A stretch of 64,000 nt of DNA from Diatrype stigma (Eukaryota; Ascomycota; Sordariomycetes; Xylariales; Diatrypaceae). A program made the translations under genes and the position numbers. Positions 1-14,717 of this stretch are shown in pieces (position 1 is the stretch's first letter; each line of letters begins with the position of its first letter). A model generated the notes under the pieces. It saw only the letters and a list, made by a program, of their open reading frames with translations. It was not told where the DNA came from and did no database searches. The DNA lies in assembly GCA_022225965.2 (NCBI GenBank), contig JAKJXP020000042.1:62001-126000 (forward strand), in the 5' to 3' direction.

Positions 1-290
1 GGTACGGCCCCTCCCTTCTGGAGTTGACCGGCTCGCTGCGCGGCTGGACAGGCATACCGCGCCTGCCGCATATTGCCGCTCCCACTCTTGTCTACAATGG
101 CGAGTTCGACACGTCGCACGACATTTCGCAGGTGCCCTTTTTTGAGCTCATCCCACGCGTACGCTGGATCACCTTCCAAAATGGAAGTCACATGTGTCAT
201 CTTGATGGTGGCGGGCTCAGAGAACGAGTTCTGAAGGTGGTGGGTGAGTTCCTGGTGCAAAAGAAGGCAACCGATGCGGCGGTTGCATGA
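1..290 (+). CDS. Proline iminopeptidase-like alpha/beta hydrolase, C-terminal part
   Basis: The open frame enters from the left edge (codons from base 3) and ends at TGA 288-290. The fragment begins YGPSLLELTGSLRGW, the cap/core junction style of peptidase family S33 proline iminopeptidases and L-amino-acid amidases. The acid of the catalytic triad is probably the Asp of NGEFDTSHD (codon 108-110), and the base the first His of NGSHMCHLD (codon 189-191). The nucleophile elbow lies outside the window. Such enzymes are usually cytosolic and release N-terminal proline or hydrolyse amino-acid amides; the exact substrate cannot be told from this part. Family assignment is good, specificity unknown. 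Confidence 0.8.
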   Translation, partial: YGPSLLELTGSLRGWTGIPRLPHIAAPTLVYNGEFDTSHDISQVPFFELIPRVRWITFQNGSHMCHLDGGGLRERVLKVVGEFLVQKKATDAAVA

Positions 291-822
291 TCGATCTTGT
301 TTTTTGTTAATTTCAATGTAATCGGGTGTTATTTATGAAGCTCGAGATGGATGGTCCAGCTATCGGAATATTTAAGTAACCAAGTAACGGGTCCCCCCTT
401 TTTTATGTGCTTTCAACCCAGACACTTAATTTGCCAGTAAAACCGCCAACCTTCCCGACAACTTAAGGATCAGGAACTTCCGACATAAACTCAGTAATAC
501 CTTGTAAGCCCCCAAATTATTGAAAAGCCAGGAGACACTACCTGATAAATATCTCGTTTTTCTTTCGGACCTATTATACCGCTTCGCTAGCGAAGCTACA
601 CTCAAGGTCCTACCCCGGTGGACAGCTTCCTGGGTGAAATTAGTAATTCGAGTCCAACTATATCTTATATAGTAAAACCTTGCTAATAATTGCCGATTCC
701 CCAAACCGTTACTTCACCTAAAGTTGGGGTATGGCAATGAACTCTGCGGGGAGGTGGGTCAAGCGGGAACAGTAACATTCTCTATCATATAGTAAGTATA
801 TGGAGATAACGGGCCGGCTTTC
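291..822. other. Intergenic sequence between hydrolase and copia element
   Basis: No convincing gene. The base composition is normal and does not look RIP-mutated up to about 900. A perfect 16-bp palindrome, GCTTCGCTAGCGAAGC, lies at 581-596. A frame can be opened on the minus strand at 426-704, but its protein has no recognisable features. Confidence 0.5.
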
Positions 823-958
823 TGTTACGTGGCTAGTGCCCTAATGGCACTACCCATACCTAAGCAACCGCTTTCTAGTATTCCACCTGCTTAGATTCCT
901 TTAAATCTATATTATTAGTTTTTTTCCTGCAGCTATTTTTTGTTTTGTACTTATAATA
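823..958 (+). repeat. 5' LTR of the copia element
   Basis: 136 bp starting TGTTACGTGG and ending TATAATA. It matches the 3' copy along its whole length and is the less mutated of the two: CTAATGGCACTACCC here reads TTAATGGCATTATTT there. The expected terminal CA is TA, as CpA-to-TpA RIP would give. GGTTATAAATCCC follows directly where the primer-binding site should be, but it is too altered to assign a tRNA. Confidence 0.85.
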
Positions 959-2639
959 GGTTATAAATCCCTTATACGCTTTTGTTTATTTATAACGATT
1001 CGAACCTTTTTTTATTAATCCAATTTATTAAAAAGCAATTATATTCTTTTAAAAAACGAAATTATCGCATTAAATACGGATATGCCTATAACTTCCAAAA
1101 ACGAAGCCATCGTTTTTTAAATCGATTATAATCGAAAAATAATACGAATAATTAAGTATTCGATTATTTGACCTTATATACGGATTTTTTACGAAAATAC
1201 GAATCGATACATTATATTTTCGTCAGATTTAAACGAATTTTATAATTTGAAATTCGAACATTACATATGCCCAAATACGAATATTCGTATTAATTGAAAT
1301 ATTATCTAATATAACAAATTTTATAACAAAATCGCATTAATTATATACGACCCATATTAAGGAAAATATTCTTAATTAAGCAATATTAATTAAATACTTA
1401 TTTTTAAAATTCTTATAATTTAACAAATTAATTGATTCATATTAAAATATATTTTATCCGTAAGTTTCTTTTACGAACTTAAAAAGTAATAAGCTATTAA
1501 CGATAATTCTTATAAACCGCTTTTATTATTTGCGAATAAATAAAGCCGCATAATATAAAACCAATAAATTTAATTTTTTTTTAAACAAATATTAAAACCT
1601 ATTTAATATTTTTTACCGCGTCGAAATAAACCATTATTACGTAATAATTAATGCCGAAAGATAAATAAAAAGGTTAATTAAAAAAAGTTAATATTAAAGA
1701 TTAAAAAAACTGGCTTAAGGAATATAAATCCTTTGCCGTTTAATGTTTTGCTATAATAAGATATCGCCGTTTTTCGGTTTTTGCCGGGCCGATTATTATT
1801 TTAATTGCTTATTAGCACAAGTTTCGCCGCATTTTGATTTTTTGTTAAATCGAATTTTGTTTTAATTGCTGCTAATAAAGGCTTTATCGTTTTTTAATTG
1901 CTATTAGGTTTTACGATAAATAATAATTTCATTATTACCTTTCCGAAAATGCCCTTTTTTAAGAATAAAGAAAACTTTCGGGATTAAAAAAAGTCCGTTT
2001 TAAATAATGCCGAATATTGCGGCTTTAAACATTTTTATTATACGAATATTCTTAAGCCGGAAAGAAAAAATACCTTTCCGGCGGTTTTTTTCTGAAAGAA
2101 ATAATGCATTTATACGCGTATTTTATTAACGTTCTTTATACGGCAGGTAATGCCGAAATTGGAAAATATAAGTTACGATCGAAAAAAAATAAAGGATCCG
2201 TTCGAAATTTTCATATTTATTTATAAATTAATATTAACGGTTTCGGAACTTAATAAATACGTTTTAGCTATTTAATAAATAAATATAATCCTAAAAATTG
2301 GCATAATCTTAAAAAACTTTAACGTTTTATTTATATAACGAACGAAAAAATTAAAACAATTCGGAATAAAGCAATTCGAAAACTTTTAATTATTTTTTTT
2401 AATATTAAAAGTTAAAAGCCGATATTTCGAATAGCATTACATAATCAAATGGAAGGTTTTTTATAACGAATTAAAATAAAAGGAATTCCAAAAAAAAATT
2501 TATCGACTGGCGATTTCCGAATTTATTAATATTAAGCTTATATCCTTAATCGTAACGAATAAAGTTACGGAAATAATAAGCAATAATAACATTACCCCAA
2601 AAAGCTTTTAATTTATTCGTAAATATCGACAAAAGCAAA

Positions 2640-5600
2640 ATAAACTATGCCTTATATATAAAGAAATAAAGTATTACCCTTATTGTTTAGGTTATAATAA
2701 ATATCATTCGGATAATCCGGAAAAATATTAAATACTTTATTCCGAATGCCGATAAAAATGAATAAAAAATCCGGCAACAGCCAAAATTACTTCTTTTCCG
2801 AATATACCGTTAAAAGGAATATTAAATATAAAGACGGACTTAAATATTACGGTATTATAACTTATTCGTAATATATTTATAAACGATTCGGAAATTGGCA
2901 AGCATATTTTTAACGATTTTAAATAATTCATATTATACGAATCGCTTAATAAACCCGAATTAATAACATCGTTAAACGGCGGCGATGCTAAATGCGTTAA
3001 TATAAGCGTTATAAATTATTAGATTTATACTAATATAAGGAATATCGTTAAAATAACCCATGGTAATGCCCGATATTTCCTAATCGCGCCTTATAACTTA
3101 ATAAATTCGGGAATTTTCCGAAATAACGGCATTATTTTTAATAAATACGGAAACCGTTTAATTAATAAGAAAACCGGCGATAAATTTACCAATATATAAT
3201 GGATATATAACGTTAAGGTTATTCCAATTATTTCCGTTCTTAACCCCTTATCCATATAAACAACATTCTTTATAACGATCGATCTTTATTAAATGCATAA
3301 AAGATTTATATATGCCAGTTACGAATGCGTATAAAAGATATATATTACTTAAGGGCTTATATTTCCGATGCCGAAGAATATAACTTATAAAATATACCTA
3401 TAAACGAAGGCATAACGGCAAATAAATAAAAAACAAATTATTCCTATAACTTGCCCCTTATAAATTATATATTTCGATATATATAAAATAAAACCGATAA
3501 ATATTATAAAATACAAATATTCCGTTATACTAATTAATAGGCATATCGGTTTTAAATGGATTAAATTTGCCCGTAAAAAAAAATCCATCGCTTAATCCAA
3601 AAATAAATAATTAAGGCTAAACGTTAAGGCGTATATAGAATTTAAATTTTTTAATCCGATAGAAAATTGGGAATTTATCGGTACCAATAATAATATAAAC
3701 GAATTCTTAAACCAAAAAAATATATAATAATAAAAAACAATCCCTTATATACCGAAATAAAACATATACGGAAAGAATAAAATAAAGCTTATTATTACTC
3801 CTTTTTATTCGGCAATAAATTAAGCCGGATTGCTTTATTTTTTATGGCCGTATGTTAAAAAATATATTATAAAGTTAATAAATATATTTCCATTTTGTTA
3901 TAACAAAAGTAATAAATACCTTTAAATCAAATTAATTCGAAGCCTAAATATTCTTATATAAAAAAAGTTTAACGACTTGTTTATTTTTAAAACTTAAGAA
4001 TCATTCGGTTATATATACGATAAAAAGGTTATATAAAATTATAAAATAGCTTTACGAACCTTTAAAACATACCTAATCGGATACGTTAATATTAAAGTAA
4101 AGATTTATAAGGTTTATGTTCCGAATAAATATATTATTATTTATATCCGCGATATACGTTTTATTAAAAAGGTATTAAATAAAGGGGCTAATATTAATAA
4201 AGGCATATAATACGTTATCGAATTCGTTAATCCGGAATCTGAAAACGAAATATCCCAACCGAAAACGATAATATAATATAACTTAAACGTAACGGAAAAC
4301 CTTATTACGAAGCAAAAACATATCGAAACGAAGGTTATAACTTTTTAATAACGCATTAAAACCTTTTTAAGGAAACATAATAAGAACGATTCCGAATATA
4401 AAATAAGCAATAAGCAGTTTTATTCGTTACCCGAATCCCTTATTTTAAAGCAATAATTATTAAAGGAAAATAATAAAATGAAAAAAAATTACTAAAAATA
4501 AAATAATAATCATATCCAAAATAAAGGACATCAAAATAACGAAAATTATATTTTCGGTTATACCGAATAATTCTTTTAAGTCCAAAAATGAAAAGAATCC
4601 GATAATTCCAAAAAAAAATATTTCGAAGAAATAATCGAAAACCTTAAAAAAAATATCTTTTTAATAATAAAGCATTAAATCCCGTTATGGATTTAATTAT
4701 AATAAGTAATTTATAAAAGAAACCCATTATTCGAAGATTTGTCCGTAATAAGAATAAAAAAATAAATTATAAAATCCTTTTCGACGCGCGCTTTAAATCG
4801 ATACCGCCGAAACCTTTTTTATTAATACTTTATTCGCCCTTTATACGGATAAAAAAGAAATCTTTTTATAAAATCCGTAATAAATCCATCCGGATATTAA
4901 CGAAATACGCCTTATTTATATTAAAGATAAAAAAAATAATGGCATCGAAATTCGTTCGAACGATAAAAAAAGCGAAAAAGAACTTTATTCTTTAAAAGCA
5001 ATAATAGCCGGCTTTTAAAATATAATATAACAGTTTAATAAAAAGGAATATATTTAATTTAATTCCCTTTTTTTTTAAGGCCAAAGCTTTATTATCGAAA
5101 TAAATAACGAATTAACGATTTAACGTTAATAATAAATAAATTCGAAATCGAATCCGATTAATAGTTTGCGGAAATTTCGAAATAAAGAACGATTACGTAA
5201 TACAGAATGTATATTCGGCTATTACCGACGTTATATCCATTAGGATTTTTCTTATTTTTATGGCTATATTTAATTTAAAAAATTAATCTTACGATATGGA
5301 AATAGCTTTTTTTAATATTGCCCTTTTTAAAGATTACGATATATACGTTTATTAATCGAAAGGATATAATAACGGAATAAATAAGGTTTAAAAATTTAAG
5401 CAAACGTTATACGGCTTACGAAAAGCTTTTATTTGGTAATATCGTATTTTTACGAAAATTTTAAAGAAAATCGGATTTAAGCCGATAATATAGGACCTAT
5501 ATTTATTTAAATACGAAATAATAAAAGAATTTCTTTTAATATATATTAACGATATTTTCGTTATAAATAAAACAATTATCGAATATTACCGAATTCGGGA

Positions 5601-6480
5601 TAAATTATAAGCGTTTTTTTAATTAAAGGACTTAAAGGAAATTATAAAGTTCTTCGAATACGTCGTTAAACGTAATAGGCACCTGCGAAAATTTTTTTTT
5701 ATTTAGGAAAATTATATTCGGAAAATAATTAATAAATATAAAAAGCAATTAAAAAAATAATTAAAACCCTTTAATGGCCCGAATTAGTAATTTCCGTTAT
5801 TTAAATCCCTTTTTTTTTATTTAAATAACGGCAATATATTAAAAAAACGGGTTTATTTAATTACTTTTTAATAAATAGCCGCTTAAATATTTTTTTTATA
5901 ATAAATAAGCTATACAAATTAAATTCGAAATCGAAAAAGGTTTATCGAAATTTATTAAATTAGTTTTGGCGTTATTTTAATATAATAATTAAATTCGAAA
6001 TAACTTTAGGAAATAATTATAAGGTTACGGATTTAATAATAAGGATTTTCGTTAACGTTATTTTTTACGATAATTTGGGATTCCATTTTTTACCGGCGTC
6101 CATATAATTTTATTCGCCGAAAGGCCGATATATTAAAAGACGAAAAAACAATTAATGGTTATATTTAATAATATTAAAACGGAATTTATTAATTTTATCC
6201 TTATCAAAATAAATAGCATTTGAATTAATTTTATATTAACCGAATTAAAATATTTCTAATAAAAATTCTTTATTATATTTACGGATTTAAAAAACGCAAT
6301 AGTAATAACGTTAAATCCGTTAAATATAATAAAAACGCAATACGTAAATGCCCGATATAAATGAATTATTAATAAAATTAAAAAGGGTTTTTTTCGATTA
6401 TTTTATATCGAAACGGGCGATATAATTACGAACGGCCTTACGAAAGCCCTTTAGGCGGAAAAATATAGGCAATTCGTACG
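2640..6480 (+). pseudogene. Decayed copia gag-pol coding region
   Basis: Recognisable islands survive between many stops. At about 2671-2730 the translation keeps the spacing of a Cys/His knuckle with one Cys replaced by Tyr. At about 3110-3200, GIIFNKYGNRLINKKTGDK resembles the segment between protease and integrase. At 5401 onward QTLYGLRKAF is the copia RT signature, and LYINDIFVI is the RT active site with the first catalytic Asp changed to Asn (GAC to AAC). DLKEIIKFFEYVVKRNRHLRK (shown only in part here: DLKEIIKFFEY) matches the RT thumb region. NGLTKAL near 6430 is the RNase H end. Loss of the catalytic Asp alone would abolish activity. Confidence 0.85.
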
Positions 6481-6714
6481 GTAAATAAGGTTAGGCCTAT
6501 ATTAATGGAATTAAAGCGGTTATATAAATAATCGTTAATCGGCCATAATTTTTATTTCGACGCGGTATACCGTAACGATATAAAATAGCAAATTAAAAGT
6601 TTTTATATTTCGAAAAATATCGTATATTTAAATGGAATAATATTAATTAGTTTCTAGACTTAATATAAAAAGGATGCTAAAAACGGCTTTATTTTTCGAA
6701 AGCGTTTAAGGGGC

Positions 6715-6852
6715 TGTATTACGTAGTTAATGCCTTAATGGCATTATTTATACCTAAGTAACCGCCTTTTAGCACTTTACTTGCTTAAATTCCTTTGAAT
6801 TTATATTATTAGTTTCTTTCTTGTAGCTGCTTTTTACTTTGCACCTATAATA
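6715..6852 (+). repeat. 3' LTR of the copia element
   Basis: 138 bp starting TGTATTACGTAG and ending CTATAATA, collinear with the 5' LTR. Differences are almost all T for C or A for G in this copy. AAGGGGC immediately upstream (6708-6714) is a possible remnant of the polypurine tract. Confidence 0.85.
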
Positions 6853-7183
6853 TTTTCTTACATTAGAATTATATGGTCGGTTAAGGTTTCGGTCGGACCC
6901 TTAATCTTTATGCCCAGACATTCCCCTGTGTCTATCCAGGGTAGCTGTATGTAGTAAGTCGCTCCCGCATGTGATCTGCAGGATGGAGAACGTCCTGTTC
7001 GGCAGATTCATCCCCTGCGGGGTAGTGATATGATGAACAGTCAAAGTCCTCGGTTGTATTATGCCCCGTGGTGCTGGTATATATTGAAAGTGTCGCTTGA
7101 TATGTCCACAGTTTCGGTGTAACAATTGACTACACCTACGTGATCCATGGCATCTAAGGTCGAACTTCATAGGAGCGCCGCAA

Positions 7184-9706
<2,523 letters not shown>

Positions 9707-10448
9707 GGTCGAATCACGTATTTAGATGTATATATAGATATATATACATATTGGTATGTCGCGTTTCTGAATAGCCCTTTTATTGACGTTTTGCTACACT
9801 TTGCTAAAGCTCTAAGGAAGGAAGGAAAGAAGGGAGCGTCAGGGACGTATGGGGGAAGATCGGACCTTTATACAGACCCAAATGGGGCCCCCAGGGGGGG
9901 CCCCCTGCCAGAGCGTTATACGTCTCTAGAGCAGCTCCAAAATAGACCCATTTTATCGCGACATGGTATTCGTGACACGGGTAGAAATCTCTCATGTTAG
10001 TATTAATGCTTCTAAGAAAAAGCTTAAACGAGCGTCAGGGGTACCTGGTCACAGTCTATTTCATATGTAAAAGCCTCTTGGATACTTTAACCAAATCCAT
10101 ACTCGCAACCGCAAGAATCGTAAAGGTTTCGATTCAGCTTTTAAGATCCATATGCAAGCCAGGCCCAGGGGCTGCACTGCTTCATAATAATTAATGTAGA
10201 CGAGCGATACTAGTCTATAGCCTGAAGGAACATGAGGAATTGTATCTGAGAACAAAAATAACAGAACGTTAGGGATGCACTTTCACTGTAGCACTAATAA
10301 GAGAGGTACTTCAATAATATGTCCATATTACTGTACATATTTAGTAATGATTATAGCTATAGTTAAGTGACGAACTCAAAAGTCCACTGAATTCTAGGGT
10401 CGGCAATCCAAGAGCTTTGCCAGCCCCTATTTGTGCTAGTCTGAATTC
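9707..10448. other. Intergenic, no gene seen
   Basis: The convergent 3' ends of the flavo-oxidase and the unknown minus-strand gene meet here. It holds short AT-rich runs and a GGGGCCCCC-rich patch at 9881-9905, but no coding signal I can support. Confidence 0.5.
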
Positions 10449-11243
10449 TCAGGGAACTCGACTCTGAAAACAACCATTGATAACCTTATCATCTGTAAAG
10501 ATCAACGCGGCTCTGTTCTGATTAGCTACTTGTTCGAGAACATCTAGCAATGCGTGGCATTGCGTCTCTGTAGCCTCGCTAAAACCGGAGCTGAGACCGT
10601 CAACCATGATCATGATTTTCCTGCGACTGCCTCTTGTTAGCCTTTTACGCTGCTCCAGCTTCGGCAGTGCCCGGAGAATGGCAATTCCCGCGCCTAGACT
10701 ACCGAATTCGAGCTGCAGGAACCTCTCGTGGCGCAGGTCAGGGTGGCTGGGAAACGTAGCCGGCAAAAGCGACACCAAGTTGAAGACTAAAGAGCTTGTG
10801 ATTCGCAGCAGGGCCAGCTCGGATCGTTGCAGGGGGTCAGTTCCGAGATCCTCGAGCGAGTGGGAGTGATGGGCACTTACACGGAGAACGTGAGCGTCTG
10901 GGTCGCGAGCGCGGAGGAACCGAGCGAACGTCTCGCCGGCCTGGCTCTGTGTCAGCTCATTGTTCTTTGGGCCCCCTCCTGCTACTACGCAGTTCAACCA
11001 GTTCCCCTCCGGATTCCAATGTCGTAGGATCTCGGCCGCGGGAAATCCGGGCAGGTCTGGGAGCATTCGACCGGAACCGTAACCTAGTGAACTATATAAA
11101 CTGGAGTAATGAGAGGGGAGGTCGTGGGTTAATTGTAGGTGGTCAGCATATGGCAAGATATCGGCCTTGGAGATCCCATGGCGACGGTGCAAAGAGACTA
11201 GGGCCCTTTGAACACGAGCTATTAGATTATGGAATGGCTGCAT
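10449..11243 (-). CDS. Hypothetical protein with Walker-B-like strand
   Basis: A single uninterrupted 264-residue frame starts at ATG 11243 in the context CACGATG. I do not recognise the family. A hydrophobic strand followed by acid, KIMIMVDGLSSGF (about residues 212-224), then a helix and NRAALIFTDD, resembles the Walker-B/sensor part of NACHT or AAA-type P-loop domains. No P-loop GxxxxGK[ST] is present, although WLNCVVAGGGPKNNE near residue 83 sits where one might be expected. It could be the degenerate ATPase core of a fungal NLR-like protein or an unrelated fold. No intron, signal peptide or membrane segment is obvious. Gene reality is moderately likely; function is unknown. Confidence 0.5.
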   Translation of the reverse strand: MQPFHNLIARVQRALVSLHRRHGISKADILPYADHLQLTHDLPSHYSSLYSSLGYGSGRMLPDLPGFPAAEILRHWNPEGNWLNCVVAGGGPKNNELTQSQAGETFARFLRARDPDAHVLRVSAHHSHSLEDLGTDPLQRSELALLRITSSLVFNLVSLLPATFPSHPDLRHERFLQLEFGSLGAGIAILRALPKLEQRKRLTRGSRRKIMIMVDGLSSGFSEATETQCHALLDVLEQVANQNRAALIFTDDKVINGCFQSRVP

Positions 11244-11620
11244 CGTGGGTTGTGGTTGATGTGAATACGTTTCAGTAGGTATATTAATTCTTAATCAGAC
11301 ATATCATATAGATAATTAAAGGTAGTGGGATGACCTGTATATATATATCTATGTATAGCTTATCGCCGATGAGTTGCCAAACACAGTCATTGTTCGAGAA
11401 CAATGTCCCTGTTCGCGCTGAACAGCCAATCACTTCTTGTTACCATTTGAGATTAGTAGCTTATGGCTTTGTCCGAACTACAGACACGAAAGTCTCCTCC
11501 ACCCCTTTATGAGTTGATCGAATTATGCAAATAGTAGTCTATGGGGAGTATCTGATAATTGGAGTCATGCATCTAATTCCTCTTGGGGGTATACCCAAAA
11601 TACCTGGTAGGTGCCGCATC
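11244..11620. other. Intergenic, no gene seen
   Basis: This is the upstream region of the 10449-11243 gene and the 3' flank of the SDR gene. A short TA repeat lies at about 11336-11350. Nothing else is supported. Confidence 0.45.
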
Positions 11621-12722
11621 TTACTTCTCGATGGCGTAACCGGCCTGGTTTTCCACCCTCGTCCCTTCCGTCACTGCCTCTATGAGTTCATCGCAGTACT
11701 CAGGGGCCTTGACGACGTAGTAGTTCTTGCCGTTCGCGAGGACGGTCTGTCCGATAGCCTCCGCCGAAGTGATCTTGACCCCCTTCGCATCGACGAAGTC
11801 TTCCCCATCAGCGAGCATCAGGACCACCTTGGAGATGGTTTCGAGTGGGGTGAATACGCGCTCCGGGAAACTCTCCCACGCTGCCATGGGTATGATCGGC
11901 GTCTTGACCGCCCCGGGGCAAAGCGAGTTGACGCGGATACCGTCGGCCTTCCAGAACCAGTCCGCAATGGAACGCGCAAATCCGACAACGCCATCTGTAA
12001 ATAAGAGAATGAGGGAAAAGTTCGGTTAGTCGAGGAACAAGTCACAATAACATCGCGGCAATATGGTGAGGGATCCTTACGTTTAGCGGCGGCGTATGTC
12101 GGCGCGCAGTAGCTCGGCCAGAGCCCCGAGCAGCTGGACGTGATCACGATGGCGCCCTTGTCGGGGGACTGGCGGATGTAGTGGCGGGCCAGGTGGACGC
12201 TGTTGATGCAGCCCCGGAGGTTGACGTCGACGCTGGTCATGTTGACCTCGGGCGGCGGCTCGACGGTCTTGCCCGTGTCGGCGTAGAAGTTGGCGCGCTC
12301 GAGGATGCCGGCGTTGGCGAAGACGAAGTCGAGCCGCTGGTTGCCCGCCAGGAACGCCGCCTTGAAGGCCGCCCCGAGATCGACGTAGTCCGTGATGTTC
12401 GCCTTGTGGAAGAAAGTGTTGGGCACCGCGGCGGCTACCTCCTTGCCCTCGGCCTCCTTGAGGTCGATGATGTGGATTTGCCAGCCCCCGCGCGCGGCGA
12501 GGGCTTGGACGACCGCCAGGCCCATGCCACCCGCTGTGAATTTTCGAGTTTCATGTCAATCAACAAGAACCTTTGCAACGTCTGGCATCATGCCATGCAC
12601 CATGCATGCAAGCGGCCCGGCCCGGCACTTCGAAGCACAAACTACGCCGCTGGCACGGGGGTGACGTGGATTTACTTACAGCCGCCTGTCACAACTGCTA
12701 CTTTCTGCGTCGAGAAAGCCAT
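11621..12722 (-). CDS. Short-chain dehydrogenase/reductase (15-PGDH-like)
   Basis: Three exons, 12722-12680, 12533-12081 and 11994-11621, close to 289 residues. The cofactor motif TGGSGGMG (residues 12-19) is rebuilt across intron 1, and FANAG (86-90), ITSS (145-148) and the catalytic Tyr161-x3-Lys165 (YAAAK) follow in classical SDR order. Intron 2 interrupts the helix just after the catalytic Lys. The sequence style (MADGEDFVDAKG, then a C-terminal NGKNYYVV segment) resembles fungal relatives of NAD-dependent 15-hydroxyprostaglandin dehydrogenase. It is a soluble NAD(P)-dependent oxidoreductase of unknown substrate. Neither neighbour gives a clear pathway context. Confidence 0.9.
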
Positions 12723-14717
12723 GTTTATGTTGTCCTCGTTTAGCGATGTAACGATGAATCGTGCTTAGGTAGTATCAGATTTTCCGGGTTTCTTTTTTGT
12801 GATGTTGGATGTGACCGAGAAACGAAACACGGTGATTTGTTAGGGTAAAAGCCTGGCCAATTAAGGGGGAGACCCGGATTTTTCTACCACACTCGACAAA
12901 TCAGTAGGGGTCGGGAGCATCGGGACTCACTGGTCGAATTGGCCTGACCGGGATACCATGGCAGGCATCAGTTAACGGCTGCCTAAGATGGCTACGCCGC
13001 TTTTTATCTTATTATTTCATGGTGTGCAAAAGCAGGCGAACGTGCGCTATGAGCCTCTCGGTATTTGCCGCACTAGCAATACCACAAATATGTCACGAAC
13101 GTTCGACTTGTGGGGAAGACGGGGAAATCAAGCAAGCGTACTACTAGAGTGTCCTCCAAAGAGACCCAGGGAGTATCTATCCGAACCCCGGATTATTTGA
13201 GGTTAGATTACAGCCCATCGCGGGCCTAGGATCGTATCCCGGGCCTCCCCTTGTTAGTCCGATTCTCAGAGCAATCATCCGCGGCCTATACGGTCGCTAG
13301 GCCAATGCCAAGCATGGCGGAACATTTCTATACTGTCCGTCTGCCCAACGACATCGTTTGTATGGGGTGGGCCGTATGTGTGGGCTTTTGGGCCGACCAG
13401 GGAGGGTTGGAACAAAAGTCTACGAACCAAGTTGCCGGGTTGCACGTAAGCTCGCTTAAAGCCTGCTGCAATGGTAACTGTTGGCCCTTTGCAACCTAGG
13501 TACATCGGCTCATGTCGGGCCATCATCCCGAATTCTTAGGTCCAACATCCGCGCCAGGGGTAGGGGGCGAGGGGCGGGTTGAGTTCTTGAGCAATAGAAG
13601 GTGTGCAGTGTATAAACAGACAGGAGTGAAGTCAATTTCATCCGGATAGTTACCAACGGCAGATGATATAATAGGGCTGACCAAATAGATGAAATGTTGA
13701 CCTAATGCTAAGGTATTGATTGATTGATTGGCGTGGTCAGGTAACGCCAACGGTATAATCCGTCCGTCGCATGCGCAGCTGTCCTATGGGCATCTATTCG
13801 ACACACCTGCCTACGGTCTGTGTGTCTATGTGTCTGTGTCCTACATGCAGAGCACTGTGTGCGTAATTCCTCGAGGTTCAACGGTAGCAACGGGGTAGGA
13901 TCGAGGGACCTGGACTGGTAGGGTATATTTTCAGAACAAGCGTCACCATTACCTTACATTAGTTCATGAACTTAACTTGGCAATGGTTCTCACAAAACGG
14001 GCGGTGTGTGCTTGGCACGTCTGACTCTACATTGATACCTACGTATCCGGTCCGAATCAGAGGTGGTCGAGGTCAAGGAACAAGGCGTCAGCATTACGAG
14101 TCTTCAAAAAGACCGTACCTCTCATCCATCTGATATCCTTGTCCCTAGCCTGGAGACTGCCATTACTGGAAGCGTTTCCTCCGAATCTTACCTGGTAATC
14201 CTTGAGCTACTTGGTACCTTGTTCATGCAAGTAGTAGGGCGGAGGAAACTGCCGTTCTGACAAGAGTTTCATGTCAGGGGTAGAGCAGCAAAAGAAAGGA
14301 AAGAGGATCTTGAAAGGAAGCTTAGACTCGTTGGGATGTAAAGAGAAAGGGCTGGTGACAACGAATAGAAAACGTATTCTTTTCGCGCGGCGAAGGAGAT
14401 TGGCCTAGCATTCAATATTGAGATCTTCAAGTACAAGGTAACAGAATTCTAGGCCTGTAGAATGATCCAGCGCCTTGGGCCCTTGAACCTGTCAGCTATC
14501 AAGCACTTCAAACATAGATGCCAAGATCGTCTCCCACGTTAGCAGGCCGGTGCCTCTGTATACTAAAACCCATCACCCCCTCGCTCGTCCAATGGAGGCC
14601 TTACTCTTGAAAGGAGCTGGTGTTTTTCAGTCGACGACCGTCTTATGTTTCTAGTCATTCGTTTTTTGAACATTTGTTCTCATTCACACAAGCAAGTTCT
14701 TGAATAAATAGTCCACC
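12723..14717. other. Long intergenic region, no gene seen
   Basis: About 2 kb without a supportable gene. Short open frames on both strands (for example 13251-13499 plus and 13275-13526 minus) lack splice continuity or recognisable motifs. TG-rich low-complexity sequence occurs at 13820-13845. The last 100 bp, pyrimidine-rich and ending CCACCATGG, is the likely promoter and 5' leader of the next gene. Confidence 0.45.

Larger units (their letters stand above)
823..6852 (+). mobile_element. Ty1/copia LTR retrotransposon, complete but RIP-inactivated
   Basis: Two similar direct repeats of 136 and 138 bp bound about 5.76 kb of AT-rich DNA. Translation in the plus orientation gives, in order, a zinc-knuckle-like segment (about 2671-2730), a protease/pre-integrase region (about 2850-3230), reverse transcriptase (about 5170-5740) and RNase H (about 6030-6470). 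Integrase lying before RT and the phrase QTLYGLRKAF are diagnostic of copia rather than gypsy. Flanking pentamers CTTTC (818-822) and TTTTC (6853-6857) fit a 5-bp target-site duplication with one C-to-T change. No frame stays open, and most stops are TAA or TAG in TA-rich context, as RIP produces. Confidence 0.9.

Noticed and set aside
426..704. 92-codon minus-strand frame near the copia element
   Set aside because: Sequence looks non-coding, and no splice or family signal supports it.
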